A DNA stretch of 64,000 bases, from NCBI RefSeq assembly GCF_017591425.1, contig NW_024466459.1:2728001-2792000 (forward strand). The letters are read 5' to 3'. Both the position numbers and the translations under genes were made by a program. The stretch comes from Ochotona curzoniae. Taxonomy: Eukaryota; Chordata; Mammalia; Lagomorpha; Ochotonidae. This document shows positions 34,367 to 46,969 of this stretch, in pieces; position 1 is the first letter of the stretch; the number at the start of each line of letters is the position of its first letter. The notes under the pieces were generated by a model, which had not been told where the DNA came from, ran no database searches, and worked only from the letters and a program-made list of their open reading frames with translations.

Positions 34367-36479
34367 CTGGGGGCCTTTCTGGTTCAGGCTTCTGGAGGGA
34401 TGCAGCGAGGCTTGTAAGAGCCTACCTCCCCACACTGCAGGCTTCCCACCCAGGCAGCATCAAAATCAGCAGGGACACAAGAGAGGCAGCTCTCTAACAG
34501 GCTGATCAACTGTGCCGATATCCCCCACATCCGCCCAGCCATCAGTGTGGGACACTTAAGTTGGCCTGGAAGGGAGCCAGAGAACATGGCTTTGTCTGGT
34601 TTCTCTGTCCTAGGACCCAAGATGCAAGGCTGTTTCAGGGGACATTCTGGTCTTTTTCAAGTGACCTTGAGCTGATTATTGTACCCTTGTGATTCCCCAG
34701 GGCCCTTCTCTGTAAGACAGAGCCCCAGGCCACGGCCCAGGGATCCCCTCTGTGCTGTCACGCGTTGAATTGTGGTGGCAACCATTGCATGAGATTGGTG
34801 ATTTCAGTGGTCCCAGCTTGCAGATGAGAAAATCCAGGCTGAGAAGGCTCCTGGGGCTGCAGTCAGCAGACACTGTAAAAGTACCGGGAGCAGCTGTTTG
34901 TCAAGTGTGGTCCACTTGTCTAGCAGGTGCACAGTAACCAACTGTGGGAGAGAAGCCACTCAGGGGTGCTGGGCTCAGCGCTGTGGGCTCTGACAGGCTG
35001 TGCCGGCGCTAAACCACCGGAGCCCCTCCTCAGCAGCAGGTTGGCTGTGAGCAGGCTGGGAGGGAGATACAGTTGGCAAAACACATTAGCATCTTCCTCT
35101 TTGCTAATTAGTTTTGTGAAAAAAATTTTTTTTTAATTTATCTATTTATTTTCACCGAAGAACAACTGGGGCTGTGGAAATGCACTGACATGTTTTATGG
35201 GAGAAGGAGCAAGAGAGAGAATGAATGCCTCTGTCTGCAGGGTTCAGAGGATCCCCGCCCCCTCCGTGGCTCACAGGGAAGCACTGTAGTATCGGGGAGC
35301 CCATATCCAGGATGGGCCAGTGGCAGGAAGCGGGAGTTCTGGACATCACGGTCAGCCCCTGGCATTTGACATTTGAGGCCTCCATACCATGGCAGACTCT
35401 GGTTGAATTCTAGAAAGCTGGGGCTCCCTGGAGGAAGGGGCTTGGGGCTGGGTGTCAGGGCAGAGGCAGGGGGTGTGTGTCACTTAGCATCCTGCACCTG
35501 CTGGCTCATTGACCTCCTGTTTGCCTTAACCAGCTAGACTTTCTCTGGAGGTAAGAGTAAAGTCACATGTGAGACTCAGAGACCTAGCCCAGGCCTCCCT
35601 GAAATACCGGATGAAATAATACATGACAATATCTCAGGGTAATTGTGCAGTAAGGGAAAGGTGTCGGTGGCGACCCTCCTGCCTCAGCGATGTTGATTGC
35701 ACTCTCAGCTTAAGTGTGTCTCTAGGAATCATTCCCTTGGTCATGTTCAAAACCGCTCTTGCTGTGTCTGGAGAGCTTCCATCTCACCAGTCCTCTCTCT
35801 CAATGCCCAGATAGAAATCAGAACTCACTTTCCCAGCCTCCCTTGCATCTAAGTCACTGCCCTGTGACTTGGGGAACTCCTCTGTCAGTTACACCAGCAT
35901 GCACCTCCCAGTGTCAGGGCAGTGTTGGGCAAAACAGAGGCCCAGCCTCTAGGTTATCAAGCAGAGGATAGGATCAAACTCTGGGACGACAGGGGTAGCA
36001 GCCCTGCAGGGGACGCTTAGGGTGGGAGCTGGGCTGCCTGTGTTGGTGGCAGGAGCAGTGTCCTGGGAACCACAGGTGGAACGTGCTTGCCCCTCCATGC
36101 CTGGCTCCCTGAACTATGATTGGCAGAGCAGTCCTTTAAAAAAAAATTCTGTTTGGCTGAAGCCAGCTAGAGTGGTGTACCAAAGAGCCGTGACGGATAC
36201 ACTTTCCGACTCACAGATTCCATCTCTCTAAATAGCACCTGACAAGGCTTTTAAATGGAGATAGAGAATACTCCAGTGCATTGATTTGCAGCTCTCTTCG
36301 CCAACTCATTACCCACTATCACAAAGCTCCTGGTCATTTTCAAAAGCACAGAAAGCTGTGGTTTGGAGAGACCTCCCCTTGGCAAATCATGACTTGGAGA
36401 AAAGTGTCCCGGGTGCCAGGACCAGTGCCAGGTGGACTGCCGTAAGGTGGATTTCAGGTTGGATAGGACTGGAGACTGG
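34367..36479. other. Intergenic, MIR-like and other old repeat traces
   Basis: A MIR-like core lies near 34750-34880 ('cttgcagatgagaaaatcca', then 'ggctgagaaggctcctgggg'). An A/T-rich run is at 35118-35153. An old repeat-like 'actttcccagcctcccttgc' line is near 35825. No gene is seen. Confidence 0.45.
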
Positions 36480-36670
36480 CAAGCCCTGCCTCCCCAAAAC
36501 CTCACTGTGCACGCAGACTCCAAGCTCCAGTTCTGAGCACACACAAGCTGTGTGGCTGTGGCCGTGGCTTCAAAGCTCCGTGATTTGAGATTCCTTATTT
36601 GCGAACTCAAGACAGCCATACCTGATTTTGTCATTGTTGCGAGGATTATAAGAAGGAACGTTTATATGGC
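36480..36670 (+). repeat. MIR-type element
   Basis: 'ccagttctgagcacacacaa', 'gctgtgtggctgtgg', 'gagattccttatttgcgaac' and 'tgcgaggattataagaagga' match forward MIR in order. Confidence 0.6.
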
Positions 36671-37779
36671 TCATTTTCTATTCTCGTATAGAAGTCATTC
36701 CAGAACTTCGTGGAAGAATCTTTTTGGCTCCAAGATCAGCAACTGGACAGGGCCTGGCTCAGCTGGGCTTTGTGTGATGTTGCTGGACTGTGAATCCAAG
36801 AGGGCCTCCGGAGGACTTGCTGGGACCTGGCTTGCTGGCTCTGCCCTCTTCTCTCTCTCCGCTTCCCCTTCTGAATTCTGGGCCTCTCTCTTCCCAGGAT
36901 GTCTCTCTACGGGGCTGCTTAGGACATGAGGGGGCAAACAGGCCTTGCATGAGGGTGGAGGGTCACACCCACTGCCTTCCACGGGCAAGCCGAAGGCAAC
37001 CCCAGGGTCAGGGTGGGGGTGCATGCCAGAGTGTCACTTGGGAGAGGCAGGCTTCTTCGGGGCAATGTTCACACTTGTGTCTTGCTCATTTTCTCAGCTC
37101 CCCTGTATCCTGCAGGAGAACACGTAGACTTTATCACAGTGTTTCAGGGAAGAGGTTTAACAGGACTCCATGCAAAGAGGAAAACTCAAGGATCTTTTGG
37201 AGCCCTTAGTCCTGCATGGAACAATCCATGTTCTCCCCTGCGCTCAGCAAAGTGTGTGTGTGTGGGGTGGGGGGAGAGTTGTGTGTGTGGCGGGGGGAGA
37301 ACCCAAACGCATTTTATAAAGCAGCGAAGGAAAAAATCCCAGCATCTTACCACACTGTGACTCTGAACAGAAAGGGAGAACAAGAAAGAAAATGAGAAGC
37401 CTGTTCCTCTTGCTCAGGTAGTCTTGTTTATTTCTCAGCTGATGAACACCTTCCCATGACAGAGGATCCCAAAGGTTTAAGCATCCTTCTTCCCCACGCC
37501 CTGGCCCCAGGGAGGGCATCCCTCCCTCTCCATGTCCTTCCCCCATGAGCCTCTAGAAGCTAGCTGATACAGTCTGTTTCTTCTCTTCCTCCTTTTAAAT
37601 CAGCATTCCACAAAAGTTGCTCTTCCTCTCACTTTCATAAAGACTTATCGCTAGCTTTTGGAGCTGATTCTATTCTGTTTAGAAGATCTTTCTCTCCTCC
37701 TCTTTGTGGCTCTGTCATTTCCCATTCTGTAGGTTCTTCATCTGCCACAAATGATGCAACAATAATAATCTCATACTGT
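36671..37779. other. Intergenic, no gene recognised
   Basis: A degenerate G/T-rich low-complexity patch is at 37251-37300. Otherwise nothing is identified. Confidence 0.5.
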
Positions 37780-38035
37780 GTTACTTCACACACGTACGGT
37801 TCTGGTATTTCTGGTAAAGATCAAACGCTTTTGTAATTTTGATAGCACTAATCAAATTGATGGATATAAGGTCCTACCTTTGATGCCTCTGTCATTGATA
37901 TATGAAGACACCTGTTTTCTTGCCCATGTTCTAACACTGGACATCATCAAACGTGTGTTTCTTTGCCTATCTCAAAGGCAGAATGTCTATCTCAAGACAG
38001 TTTTTCTCATCTTATGAGAGGGTTTGAGCCTCTCT
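37780..38035 (-). repeat. Old L1-like fragment (tentative)
   Basis: 'tctaacactggacatcatca' and 'cctatctcaaaggcagaatg', 'tctatctcaag' resemble reverse-orientation L1 ORF2 3' sequence. AT-rich throughout. Confidence 0.35.
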
Positions 38036-38037
38036 AT

Positions 38038-38275
38038 TGAAGATTTATTTCTATTTGAAAAGCAGAGTAACAGAGAGAGAGATGGACAAATACAGAAAAG
38101 AAGAGGTCTTCTACCCACTGGTTCATTCCTCCAGTGGCTGTAGGGGTCCATGCCCCTCACCCATCCTGTTGTCTTCCCAGGTACAGCAGCAGGGAGCTGG
38201 GTGAGAGGCAGAGCAGCTGGCACTGGACTGTTGCTCCATGATGGGATGACCATGCCACCGTGCCACAGCATGGGG
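38038..38275 (-). repeat. C-SINE, reverse, internally deleted
   Basis: 'gaagatttatttctatttga', 'ccactggttcattcctccag', 'gttgtcttcccaggtacagc' and the head 'gaccatgccaccgtgccaca' are visible. About 70 bp of the middle is missing compared with full copies. Confidence 0.8.
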
Positions 38276-38284
38276 CCCTTTCCA

Positions 38285-38490
38285 TAGATTTAAAAGCCAT
38301 TTGTTTTCCTGTGAGTTCTCAGATCGTAACCTTTGCTGAGCATTCTGCTGGTTTTTTCCAAGGCGGGGGGCGGGGGGAGGGGACGGCTTCATTAAATTCA
38401 AGGAAAATGCATGTTATGAAAAAAAAAAATCTTGGCATCAAAATAAACCCAACTGTGACTTCCATTTTCCATGAATTTTTGCAAATCCCC
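38285..38490. repeat. LINE-like fragment ('gttcatggaa' type)
   Basis: 'cattaaattcaaggaaaatg', 'catgttatgaaaaaaaaaaa', 'catcaaaataaacccaactg' and 'ccattttccatgaatttttg' match the same family as at 23.3 kb; here the match is best. Confidence 0.5.
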
Positions 38491-40506
38491 CTGGTGGGCT
38501 GCCTTCTCCCCAACATGAACACCAGGGAGCTTGTCCCCAGATTCCCTGCAGCTCCTGTGGAGGACTCTGGCTTCCCAGCTCTTCATGGCAGGTGATTTTG
38601 TTTGTTTGTTTGTTAATGGTAGGTGGAATAACCAGCATGGGGGTTGCTAAACATCCTTAAGGAAGAGTCCAGCACTGTCATGGCCCTGAGCCAGAAGCTA
38701 AGAAGCCCCAGGGCTGCTGGGCACAGCCTGGGGGATGCCGCTAGGGGTCCACACGACTGGTGCTGACTGCTCCCTTACTCAGTCACAGGCCCTGTGTGGG
38801 AGCCAGCCAAGCTGTGACATTCACCTGTGCTCATCAATTTCCTCATCTTGACTGTTAGAGGCTGGTTGTGGGCACAGAGCAAGGGGCCTGTTGTGTTGCC
38901 GGTGAGCGGTCACATGTAAACCTCCAAGTCATTCTGCCTATTCTTATTTTTCAGACGTGGAGAACGAGAAGCAGAGATCAAACATGAGGTCCTGTAGGTG
39001 GCACATGGAAAACCTAGGAGCCAACCTTGGGGTAAGGTACGGGGTGGTGGTGGTTCTGTCTCATGTTCGTCTCATGTTGTGGTTCACTGTATCTGCAGCC
39101 AGTTGAATGTTCTTGAATATTTTATTCATCCCGTGTGCAAACTCTGCTCTGTGGAGGCTGCCTAGAGCTTTGTGGTTGAAAAGACCCAGGTTTGTCCAGA
39201 GATAGTTGATGAATGACGTCTGTTTGGAGCAGGTGTAATACCTTAGTGCCGATGTTAGCCTGACTCCAGGAAATGCTTAGTCCCTGGATTACCCAGCCAG
39301 CCTCACCATTCCTGGCAGTCTGAGCCCCCTGAGCCCCCAGCATGCCTTTGCCCCTCTGTGCTCCCCAACACACTACCCTTCTCCCACCTCCTACGTTGAA
39401 GTGGCCATGACTTCCCTCCTTCCTTGTTTGCTATCTTGGAATCTGTGCCGTGTCACGCAACCAGCACTTAAGACACCGCTAAGGATGGAGCCCAGCCCTC
39501 CATGAGCCCCGGCTGTAGGAGCAGATCGGGGACCCACCCTCAGAGGCCAGCACAGAATCTAGGTGCAGACTGAGGGCTCAACCAGATGGCTTGGTGGTGG
39601 AAGGACGCATGGGGACAATGTCCCTTGGGCTTTTGCCGACCTCTAGGTGTGGGTTGGGATTCCTCTCAGCACTTCTTTGGGGGACAATCATTTCCCGAAC
39701 TCTGCGGGGGGGCAGACTGGGCTAAGGAAACTTCTCCCCAGTGTGGTTATTGAGCCACACTTCCTTGAGATAGCAGGTACTAACTGCTTAGGGCAGGAAG
39801 TCAATAAATACTTGATGGCTACATTTGTAGCAACAGCACTCATAATGCAGGCTATTCATTAAGCTGTCTTCACCGCACAGGTGCACAGGTGCTGTTTGTT
39901 TCCTGTAGTAGTAAGTGTTTTTCCTCCTCTGCTGTCAGGGCTTCCGGGGCGTTTGTATCAGTTAGCTTTGGCTGAGTAACAAGCCACCAGGAGACACAGG
40001 ACCTTAAAACAGCAAGGATTTGTACACTTCAGGTGGGTGGACTTTACACCCTATCGTTTATGTCTCAGTAGATGTGTATTTTAAGAAAGACCACCAGAGT
40101 CTCTACTTGTGCTTAACAACTTGTCGATGAAAAAGAGGATGTTCCATGGGTCCCTAAGCATCCTGATGCTCTTTGAGAGTGTTCAGGAGATGCAAAACTA
40201 ATTCTGGGATGTGGTGTTTTTCTCAGTCTCTGCAGGCTCTGGAATACATGGCATGATACTGGATTGGAAGAAAAGTGCCTGTATGGAGCCGACGGACGGT
40301 GCGGTCCAGTGGCGGGAGCGGAGCCAAGCTTGACTCCAGCCTTTCCATTTTAAACTAACAGGAAATAGAGATGTAGCAGTGGGTCCTGCTGGGGGAAGTT
40401 CACCACAATATTAGCTGATACAATCAAATATCAGAACAATGTAGATATCTATGCAATAAATCACAGCATCGTACTAGATCATACCCATTTGATAAATAAC
40501 AGCGCA
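38491..40506. other. Intergenic, scattered ancient repeats
   Basis: MIR-like at 38920-39010 ('cttatttttcagacgtggag'). L2-like 'gtcaataaatacttgatggc' at about 39800. An ancient repeat phrase 'tatcagttagctttggctga', 'gtaacaagccacc', 'cttaaaacagc' is at 39955-40060. No gene. Confidence 0.45.
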
Positions 40507-40800
40507 GAGAGGCTGGTGTCTGGCAGTGCAGTTAAGGGGATGTCTGGGAAGGCTGCGTGTCAGATGAGAGGGCCTGGGTTCGAGTCCCAGCTCTGCTCCA
40601 CAGTCCAGTTTCCCGGAAGGCTGCAGATGAGGGCTCGGGAATTGAGGTTCCTGCCACTCACGTGGGATACCTGGGTTGTGTTTTGAGCTCCTGGCTTTGG
40701 CCAGGCATCCAGCCCAGGCTGTTAAGGTCATTTGCAGATACACCAGTGGATGGAAGATTTGTGTCTGCCTCTCTGCCTTTTAAATAAGTAAAAAATAAAT
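40507..40800 (+). repeat. C-SINE, forward
   Basis: It has a well kept B-box-like 'ggttcgagtcccagctctgc', body 'gtgggatacctgggttgtgt', 'ggctttggccaggcatccag' and a tail 'taaataagtaaaaaataaat'. The intact 'gttcgagtcc' supports a tRNA-derived promoter. Confidence 0.85.
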
Positions 40801-40809
40801 CTGGATAGT

Positions 40810-40935
40810 TTTAAAATGTATGTTGGTGCCAACAAGTTGTGAAATTCATGCAGTTTTCTCACTTACGTTTTCCATGCGTACCCTCAGAGGAGTTCATCAA
40901 CTTGGGTTTGTCTCTTATGAATCTATTTATTTTGT
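40810..40935. repeat. LINE-like fragment ('gttcatggaa' type)
   Basis: 'gaaattcatgcagttttctc' and 'acgttttccatgcgtaccct', 'gaggagttcatcaac' recall the same family. Confidence 0.35.
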
Positions 40936-42469
40936 AACAGAGACCCCTCCAGCTAACAACCTACTGAGGGTTGTTACTCCTCCCCTGCACGAGTGTCTGT
41001 GGGACTTTGGGAATCATACTGGGCTTTGTCTCCAGCTTCTCGAAAAGAGCCCCCCAAACCCTTGGGATCCTCAGAGACCAGAGATCTGCATATAATCATG
41101 AGGTCCCTTGTGGCTGGGACCCTGGCTAGCTTCAAAATGATCACCAGAAAGACCAAGGGAGGAGACTGGAGACTTCCTGCCCAGCCCTGGCTTCTGGGAA
41201 GGGAGAGGGCTGAGGGTTAAACTCATAGCGAATGGCCAAGAGGCGGCCCACTAAGCCTGTGTAATGGTGCCCCCCGAAGGCCACTGGCCTGGGCATGTGG
41301 GTGTTCCTGGACCGAGGGAGTCCTCCTACTTGTTCCACGCACCTCTTCCATCTTGTCCTGTTTTGATCTGTGTCCTCAGCAGGAGCCCCGAGAATAGTGA
41401 ATGTTGACTAGAGCCCTGGATTCTGTGAACTGTTCTAGAAAAACCATTAACACCAAGGAAGGTGTGCAGGAACTCTAGTTTATCGCCCATCAGTAGTAAG
41501 TAGGGGTGACAACCTTCTACACGGGGCTCAGCTGAAGTGGCCACAGAGGCCTGAGTTGGCTGTGATGCTGTGGGGGTTCCAGACACCTGTGGTTGGTTTC
41601 TAGGTAACAGGACTTTTCAATGAACTTCAGCTGAGGCCAACAGATTCTCAACCATCATGGGAAAAGAAACAGCCCCTGTCGCTTAAGGATGACTGAGCTT
41701 TCTCCCTATGTCCTGTTTGGGAGGCATTAAGGAAAGGAAAATATGCCTGCTTCATCAGTAATCAATAATCAATTGTTACCCACTATCAAAGCTATCTTTC
41801 AGTATGATACTGTTTGATTTTTCAATGTGATTGGAAATACAAATAAAGATTTCACCCTTACTCAATGTATCCATTTACCTTGTAAGAAAAATACAAAACT
41901 TATAACCAAACTCAGGTTTGTGGGACAGCCAACTCAGGCAGCCGAGTCGTTCCTAGATTGAAGTTGTCAGCTTGATGAGCCGAATTAACTTCAACTTTGT
42001 ATTTTCAACAAGACGCTTACTCTTCCAGTTACCGGGGGAGACCTTGTAGGGTGGGAGGTAGACTTGTCTGAATCTGTAGCTCCTAATTTTGTGAGTTGGC
42101 ATTCTGGGCTGGGTTCATCTGAGTGGTTCTTCTGCTCTGGCCCTGCCTCAGCCGAATGCACTTATCCACATTGTCTGCACTCGGACACCGACTAGCTGGG
42201 TGGTGCTAGACGCCAGCTGGCAGCTGGCTGGGGTGACAGGGTCAGCATGCCGCAGCAAACTGGTCAGCACCTTTTCACACGCCAGTGCAGGGTTCTGGGC
42301 AGCCAGGCCTCTTGAGGCTTAAGCTTGGAGGCTACATGCCACATTTCTTGCATTCCACTGGCCCAGGCCAGGCAGACCAGTCCAGATGTCCCCTGTGATA
42401 GGCAGAGCTGCAAAGTGTCAAGACGCATTCTGTGATCCACCCCAGAGTAAGCCCAAGGAACCACTTACT
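40936..42469. other. Intergenic, including AT-rich candidate regulatory element
   Basis: No gene. About 41745-42015 is strikingly AT-rich and single-copy in look, with repeated ATCAAT/AATCAATTG words ('agtaatcaataatcaattgt') and later 'gccgaattaacttcaacttt'. It could be a conserved enhancer or an old unrecognised repeat. Confidence 0.4.
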
Positions 42470-42732
42470 TGACAAATACTGATGAGAGAGAGAGACATAT
42501 CTTCCATCCACTGGTTTGCTCTCCAAATGGCAGCAGTGACTGTAGCTGGGCAGGCTAAATCAGAAGCCTGAAACTTGGGGTTCCCCTCTGCTGTCTCCCC
42601 AGAGCCATGAGCAGGGGGGCCGGCCTGGAAGTGCAGCAGCTGAGACTTGAACCAGTGTCCACAGGGTATGCCTCCTCCAACGTGGAAGACAGTGCTACAA
42701 TCTGCAGCTTAACCCCCGGAGCCACAACCCAC
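42470..42732 (-). repeat. C-SINE, reverse
   Basis: 'gagacatatcttccatccac', 'tggtttgctctccaaatggc', 'agctgagacttgaaccagtg' and the head 'gcagcttaacccccggagcc' are in order. Confidence 0.8.
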
Positions 42733-43451
42733 CTCCCACCCTTTTCTTGTGTCTTGAAATCTTTGGGGGTGGGGTTGGTGGGGCTCCCTTGTCACATGAT
42801 TACTTATGGGGTGCAAGCTCCAGGGCATGCCCCCAGAACTCTCATCTCTCCCTGCTTCCAAAAAGTGGAAGTAGATGCGTCTTCTCTCTGCGAAGACCAT
42901 CGACAGTCAAATATCTTTATTTCTTGAAATGGCTCGTGTTGGGACTCAAAGGAGACAATCCAGGAGCGGCGTTTTTAACCACAAAGGCGGCATGCACACA
43001 CTACAGCTGCTAACAAGGTGGAGTTAACAGCTCGGGCTGAGGACTGAGACACATCCGTCAGTCACGCCACCTGCTTTGTTCTCAGGTCCCCTGCCCTGCT
43101 CCGTGCCCAGAGTCGGGTCCCTGCTGCTCGCCCTTGGTGAGCCAGCAGAGGCTGCCACGGTGGTGAGCTGGCGAGGGTTGACACCTGTCCCTGCATGGCC
43201 TTGCATGCACTCATCCGTGTTCCAGTGTGCTTTCTGCAAAGAGAAGGGGCAGCCGGGCGGATAACCGGGGACACCCATGGGGAGTGTGTCACGCAGGCGA
43301 CTGGATTTGAGGCAGAATTCTGTTGGTTGTAAGTGACAGATGCACTCAGTCAGGCTTCAGCCAGAAAGGACTTTATCTGATTTGTCGGAAGAGATGGAGA
43401 GTTCACCCCGGACGCTGGGAGACCCACGGCCACTTGGTCTCTAGCCCTGAA

Positions 43452-43472
43452 CACTGCTGCCCTCTGCTGGTG
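43452..43472 (-). promoter_or_regulatory. CTCF-type motif (minus)
   Basis: On the minus strand the sequence reads CACCAGCAGAGGGCAG followed by CAGTG, a strong match to the CTCF core CCASYAGRKGGCRS. Motif only; occupancy is unknown. Confidence 0.6.
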
Positions 43473-43696
43473 CCTCTCTTTCCTGTAGCTCGTGGATGGA
43501 GCTGGAGGAGTGGCTTTCCACCAGGCAGGTTCCTGCTGGGCTCCTGGGCTCCTGGTGGCCACTCCACCGTGTCTCTTCTAACCCTGCCCACAAGCTCAGG
43601 CTCTCTCAGCTCTGTGCTGCCCTACCCTTCGGACCCCTTCCGCCCAACCAGGCGACTGAGCCATGCTTTGGCGGCTTACAGGAGCAGGCATATGGT

Positions 43697-43902
43697 CTTA
43701 AAGATTTATTTATTTATTTATTTTTACTGGAAAGTTAGATTTACAGAGAGAAGGAGATAAAGAAAGATCTTCTGTCTGCTGGTTCACTCCCCAAGTGGCC
43801 ACAGAAAGCAGAGCTGAACTGATCTGAACCCAGGAGTCAGGAGATGCTTCTGGGTCTCCCATGTAGGTGCAGGGTCCCAAGGCTTTGGGTCATTCTTGAC
43901 CG
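43697..43902 (-). repeat. C-SINE, reverse, 5'-truncated
   Basis: 'aaagatttatttatttattt', 'agaaagatcttctgtctgct', 'ggttcactccccaagtggcc' and 'tgcttctgggtctcccatgt' are well kept. The copy stops at 'gggtcattcttgacc', so the tRNA-like head is absent. Low divergence suggests a fairly young copy. Confidence 0.88.
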
Positions 43903-44102
43903 TTTAAAACGAAACGGAAAGGGACTACCTTCTTGCAAGTCCTGTCTGCTCCCCAATGATTGGCTCCTGAGGGCCACTGGGTCTCTCCTGACCCCTTTCC
44001 ATGTTGGACCCTGAGCCCTGGACTGGCCCTGGGTTCAAGGAACTGGAGCTGTAACAAGGTTTTGAAGCAAGGAATAAAGGACCACTTCAAAGGGAGCCAG
44101 TG

Positions 44103-44462
44103 GGGTGAGGACTGTGGTGCAACAGTTAAGATGTTTATGTCCCATTTCAGGTTGCATGGGTTCGAGTCCTGCCTCTGCTGCTGATCTGGCTTGCTACTAC
44201 ACCCCACCCCGATGCCCTCCTGCACGTAGCGCTTCTCCTGCGTGTCGGCCACTCTAGGAGGTAGCAGGTGACACCCCAGGAACTTGGGTCTCCACCACTT
44301 ATGCTGGAGACACAGACGGAGTTCTGGGTTCCTGGCTTCAGCCTGTCCAGCCCAGGCTCTGGGGGCAGCTGGGGGGCGGGGGGTGAATCAGCAGACAGAC
44401 AACATCTTTTGTTGCTGCGCGCTCTCTCTCTCTCTGAATCTTTCCGATAAATGAAAAGCAAG
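44103..44462 (+). repeat. C-SINE, forward, full length
   Basis: Head 'ctgtggtgcaacagttaaga', B-box-like 'gggttcgagtcctgcctctg', body 'cttatgctggagacacagac', a CT-rich 3' part and the tail 'taaatgaaaagcaa'. Confidence 0.88.
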
Positions 44463-45155
44463 TCAGCTGCCAAGAACAGTAATAAAATCAGACATGAGTG
44501 GGTGTGGGGGAGGGCAGGAAGGCAAAAGATGGGGCAAGAGCTGTCAGACCAGGGCAGTGGGGAGGGGGAGGGACAGGCGGCCTTTAAGGGAGGGGCTGCA
44601 GTCCGGCTTCAGGGATTGACTGCTCTGGTGACAAAGAGGCCTCTAGCCTCGGTCCTGTCCACCACAGAGGCCTCTGTATAGATCTCAGTCCAGTGATGAC
44701 TGGGGAAGGGCGGCCCAGGGCTTGAGGCCAGTGAGACTCTGGACTTTCACTCTCTGAGCCCTCCTGCCCAGTATAACAACAGCATCAGTCATGGTAATAG
44801 CAGTGGGGACAGAGGGCCACGTCTCTGTCTCCCAGTCTCCTGTTAGACCTCCCCAGGGCCCGGTCCTTCTCGAGTCTCCCCTGGCTCATTCTTTTAAGTC
44901 TTCCCTCCACTTGTCCTTGCTTCTGCACCTGTGCGACCGTGACTTTGGCACACCTGCAGATATGAGCCGTTGCTCCTGGGATGCCCTGGGGAGCTGCCTC
45001 ACTGTGGTGTGGGGACCTGAGGCTGGGAGGACCAAGGCGAGGCTCCTAACTGAACTTCGAGAGTGGGGCTGCCAGTGTGCACGGTCGGCTAGGGGAGGGA
45101 CCTTTACCATGTCAGTGCCAGATCTGAAGTACACTGAGAGAAGGGGTGGTGTATA

Positions 45156-45157
45156 GT

Positions 45158-45252
<95 letters not shown>
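45156..45252. repeat. Compound microsatellite (GT)n(GA)n
   Basis: About 13 GT units followed by about 35 GA units. Same design as 3055-3120 but much longer. Confidence 0.97.
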
Positions 45253-45255
<3 letters not shown>

Positions 45256-45735
45256 CAGGTGGGAGAGGAAGCATAGGGGTGGCGCTGCAGTGAACACCCC
45301 AGCCTATGTGCACCAGTGTGGCTGCAGACTGAGCGCAGTGGGCTCTGTCACGGAGGCCAGAGAGCATCCCCCAGAACAGGAAGGGGCGGAAGTGTGTCCT
45401 CCTGGGCGATGCCCTCCCTCTGTGGGGCTCATGGGGCTCGAGGCTCCCTCTCTAGGGCCGCGCAGGATGCCGGGAAGCTCCTAGAGAAGAAACCCAAGCA
45501 GTGAGCAACTCAGACCCTGAGGAAGTGCAGACTCACCCTCCCCTCCCAGCTGGACCCAGGTTGCACTCCCGGGGGGGGGGGGTCGGTTCCAGCAGCCCTG
45601 CAGGACTCTGGCCACAGGCAGGAAGTGCACATGGCAGTTAGAGTCCCCTCCATGTCCTCCGACTGGTGCCAGTGTAGGACCAAGCCTCTTAGATTCCCGG
45701 GGGTGGGAATCCAGGAGGCACCCCGTCTACTGCAG

Positions 45736-45752
45736 CACCAGCAGAGGGCCCC
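45736..45752 (+). promoter_or_regulatory. CTCF-type motif (plus)
   Basis: 'caccagcagagggcccc' carries CCAGCAGAGGGC, the same core as the 43.4-kb site but on the opposite strand; the last two bases differ from consensus. Confidence 0.5.
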
Positions 45753-45824
45753 ATGCATAACGGTTGTGCAGCAGTGTCAACAATGTTGGGACAACATTGA
45801 ACAGACTGGTATTTGGACCTTCTT

Positions 45825-46100
45825 AGAGGGTTAAGCCACCTGTGACTCCAACTTCCCACCTCGGAGTGTTGGTTTCAAGTGCCGGCTGTTTTTCAGCTCC
45901 CTGCTAATATCCTTGGGAAGGCAGTGGAAGGGGCCCAGGTGCTTGGGTCCCTGGCACCTATGAGGGAGACCCAGATGGAGCTTCTGGCTCCTGGCTTTGG
46001 TCTGTCTGGCCCAGCCCGAGGCATTGTGGCCACTGGAGGAAAGAACCAACAACTGGAAGATCTCTTTCTCTCTGCACTTTGCCTTTCAAAAAAAAAAATT
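45825..46100 (+). repeat. C-SINE, forward, diverged head
   Basis: 'ggcccaggtgcttgggtccc', 'gagggagacccagatggagc', 'ttctggctcctggctttggt', 'ggaggaaagaaccaacaact' and 'ctttgcctttcaaaaaaaaa' are clear. The tRNA-like head is hardly recognisable. Confidence 0.8.
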
Positions 46101-46707
46101 TCTTTTTTTTTTTTAAGTTTGCATTTAACCTTGCCATTTCCATCTTTTGCTTCTATAGTAGTTTTGAATATTTAATTTTGGGAGATTTAATATTAAATCC
46201 CCATTTGAAGAAATAACAAATGTGCCCACAGCACATGAAGTGTGTGAGTGCTACTGGCAAGGTAAACATGCTGTAGTTTTTCTCCCAGTCATGACTCTGC
46301 CTGCACCCAGAATTGTGAAGGGAACTCTTTGTTAGGGCTCAAAAAGTTAGGATCAAAAAGTTAACAGCTCCGGAGAAGTCACACTTGACTAAGATTTGCC
46401 CTTGAAAAGAGTTGAGTGTGTGCAGGAACACAGAACTTGTCTGACCTGCATACCTGACACCCTCTGGAACATGCAGTTGACAATCAAACATTATTTTGCA
46501 AAATAAGGGTCACTTTTTTTTTAAAGAATAAAAGGACACAGAATCAGAATCCACTTCAATTCCCAGATCAGAAATTCTTATAGGATTGCAAGGCAGAGTT
46601 CTGGCAAACACCCCATTGCTCAGTGCACAGCCCAACCTGCAGCTCCTGCTCCCACCAGGCCCCTAAAGGCCCCAGAATTCAAAGCAGCCGCCTGATCTGA
46701 GAGCTTT

Positions 46708-46860
46708 GATTTGATTTCAAAGGCAGAGTCACAGAGAGAGGAAGGTCTTCCATGCTCCCCAAATGCTCACAACAGCCAGAGCTGTGCTAGGCTGAAGCCG
46801 GGACCTGGGAAGTCCACCCAGGCCTCCCAGGGGGGTGGCAGGAGCCAAGTCAGAACCCCG
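46708..46860 (-). repeat. C-SINE, reverse, partial
   Basis: 'caaaggcagagtcacagaga', 'gaaggtcttccatgctcccc' and 'ctgtgctaggctgaagccgg' are present; the head half is missing. Confidence 0.7.
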
Positions 46861-46969
46861 AGCCCAGGCTCTCCAAGACGCAGGCTTCTCAGGAGGTGTC
46901 TCTGCCACCCCGAGTGGCCTGCCCCAGGTGCTGGTCCAGAGCACGTGGCTGGCTCCGAGGTGGAAGGGG

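Noticed and set aside
40557..40602. Possible tRNA gene ('gggttcgagtcccagctctg')
   Set aside because: The B-box belongs to a C-SINE head. The cloverleaf is not complete and the SINE body follows.
45112..45367. SLSLSLSL / SHTHTHT frames
   Set aside because: Translation of the (GT)n(GA)n microsatellite.
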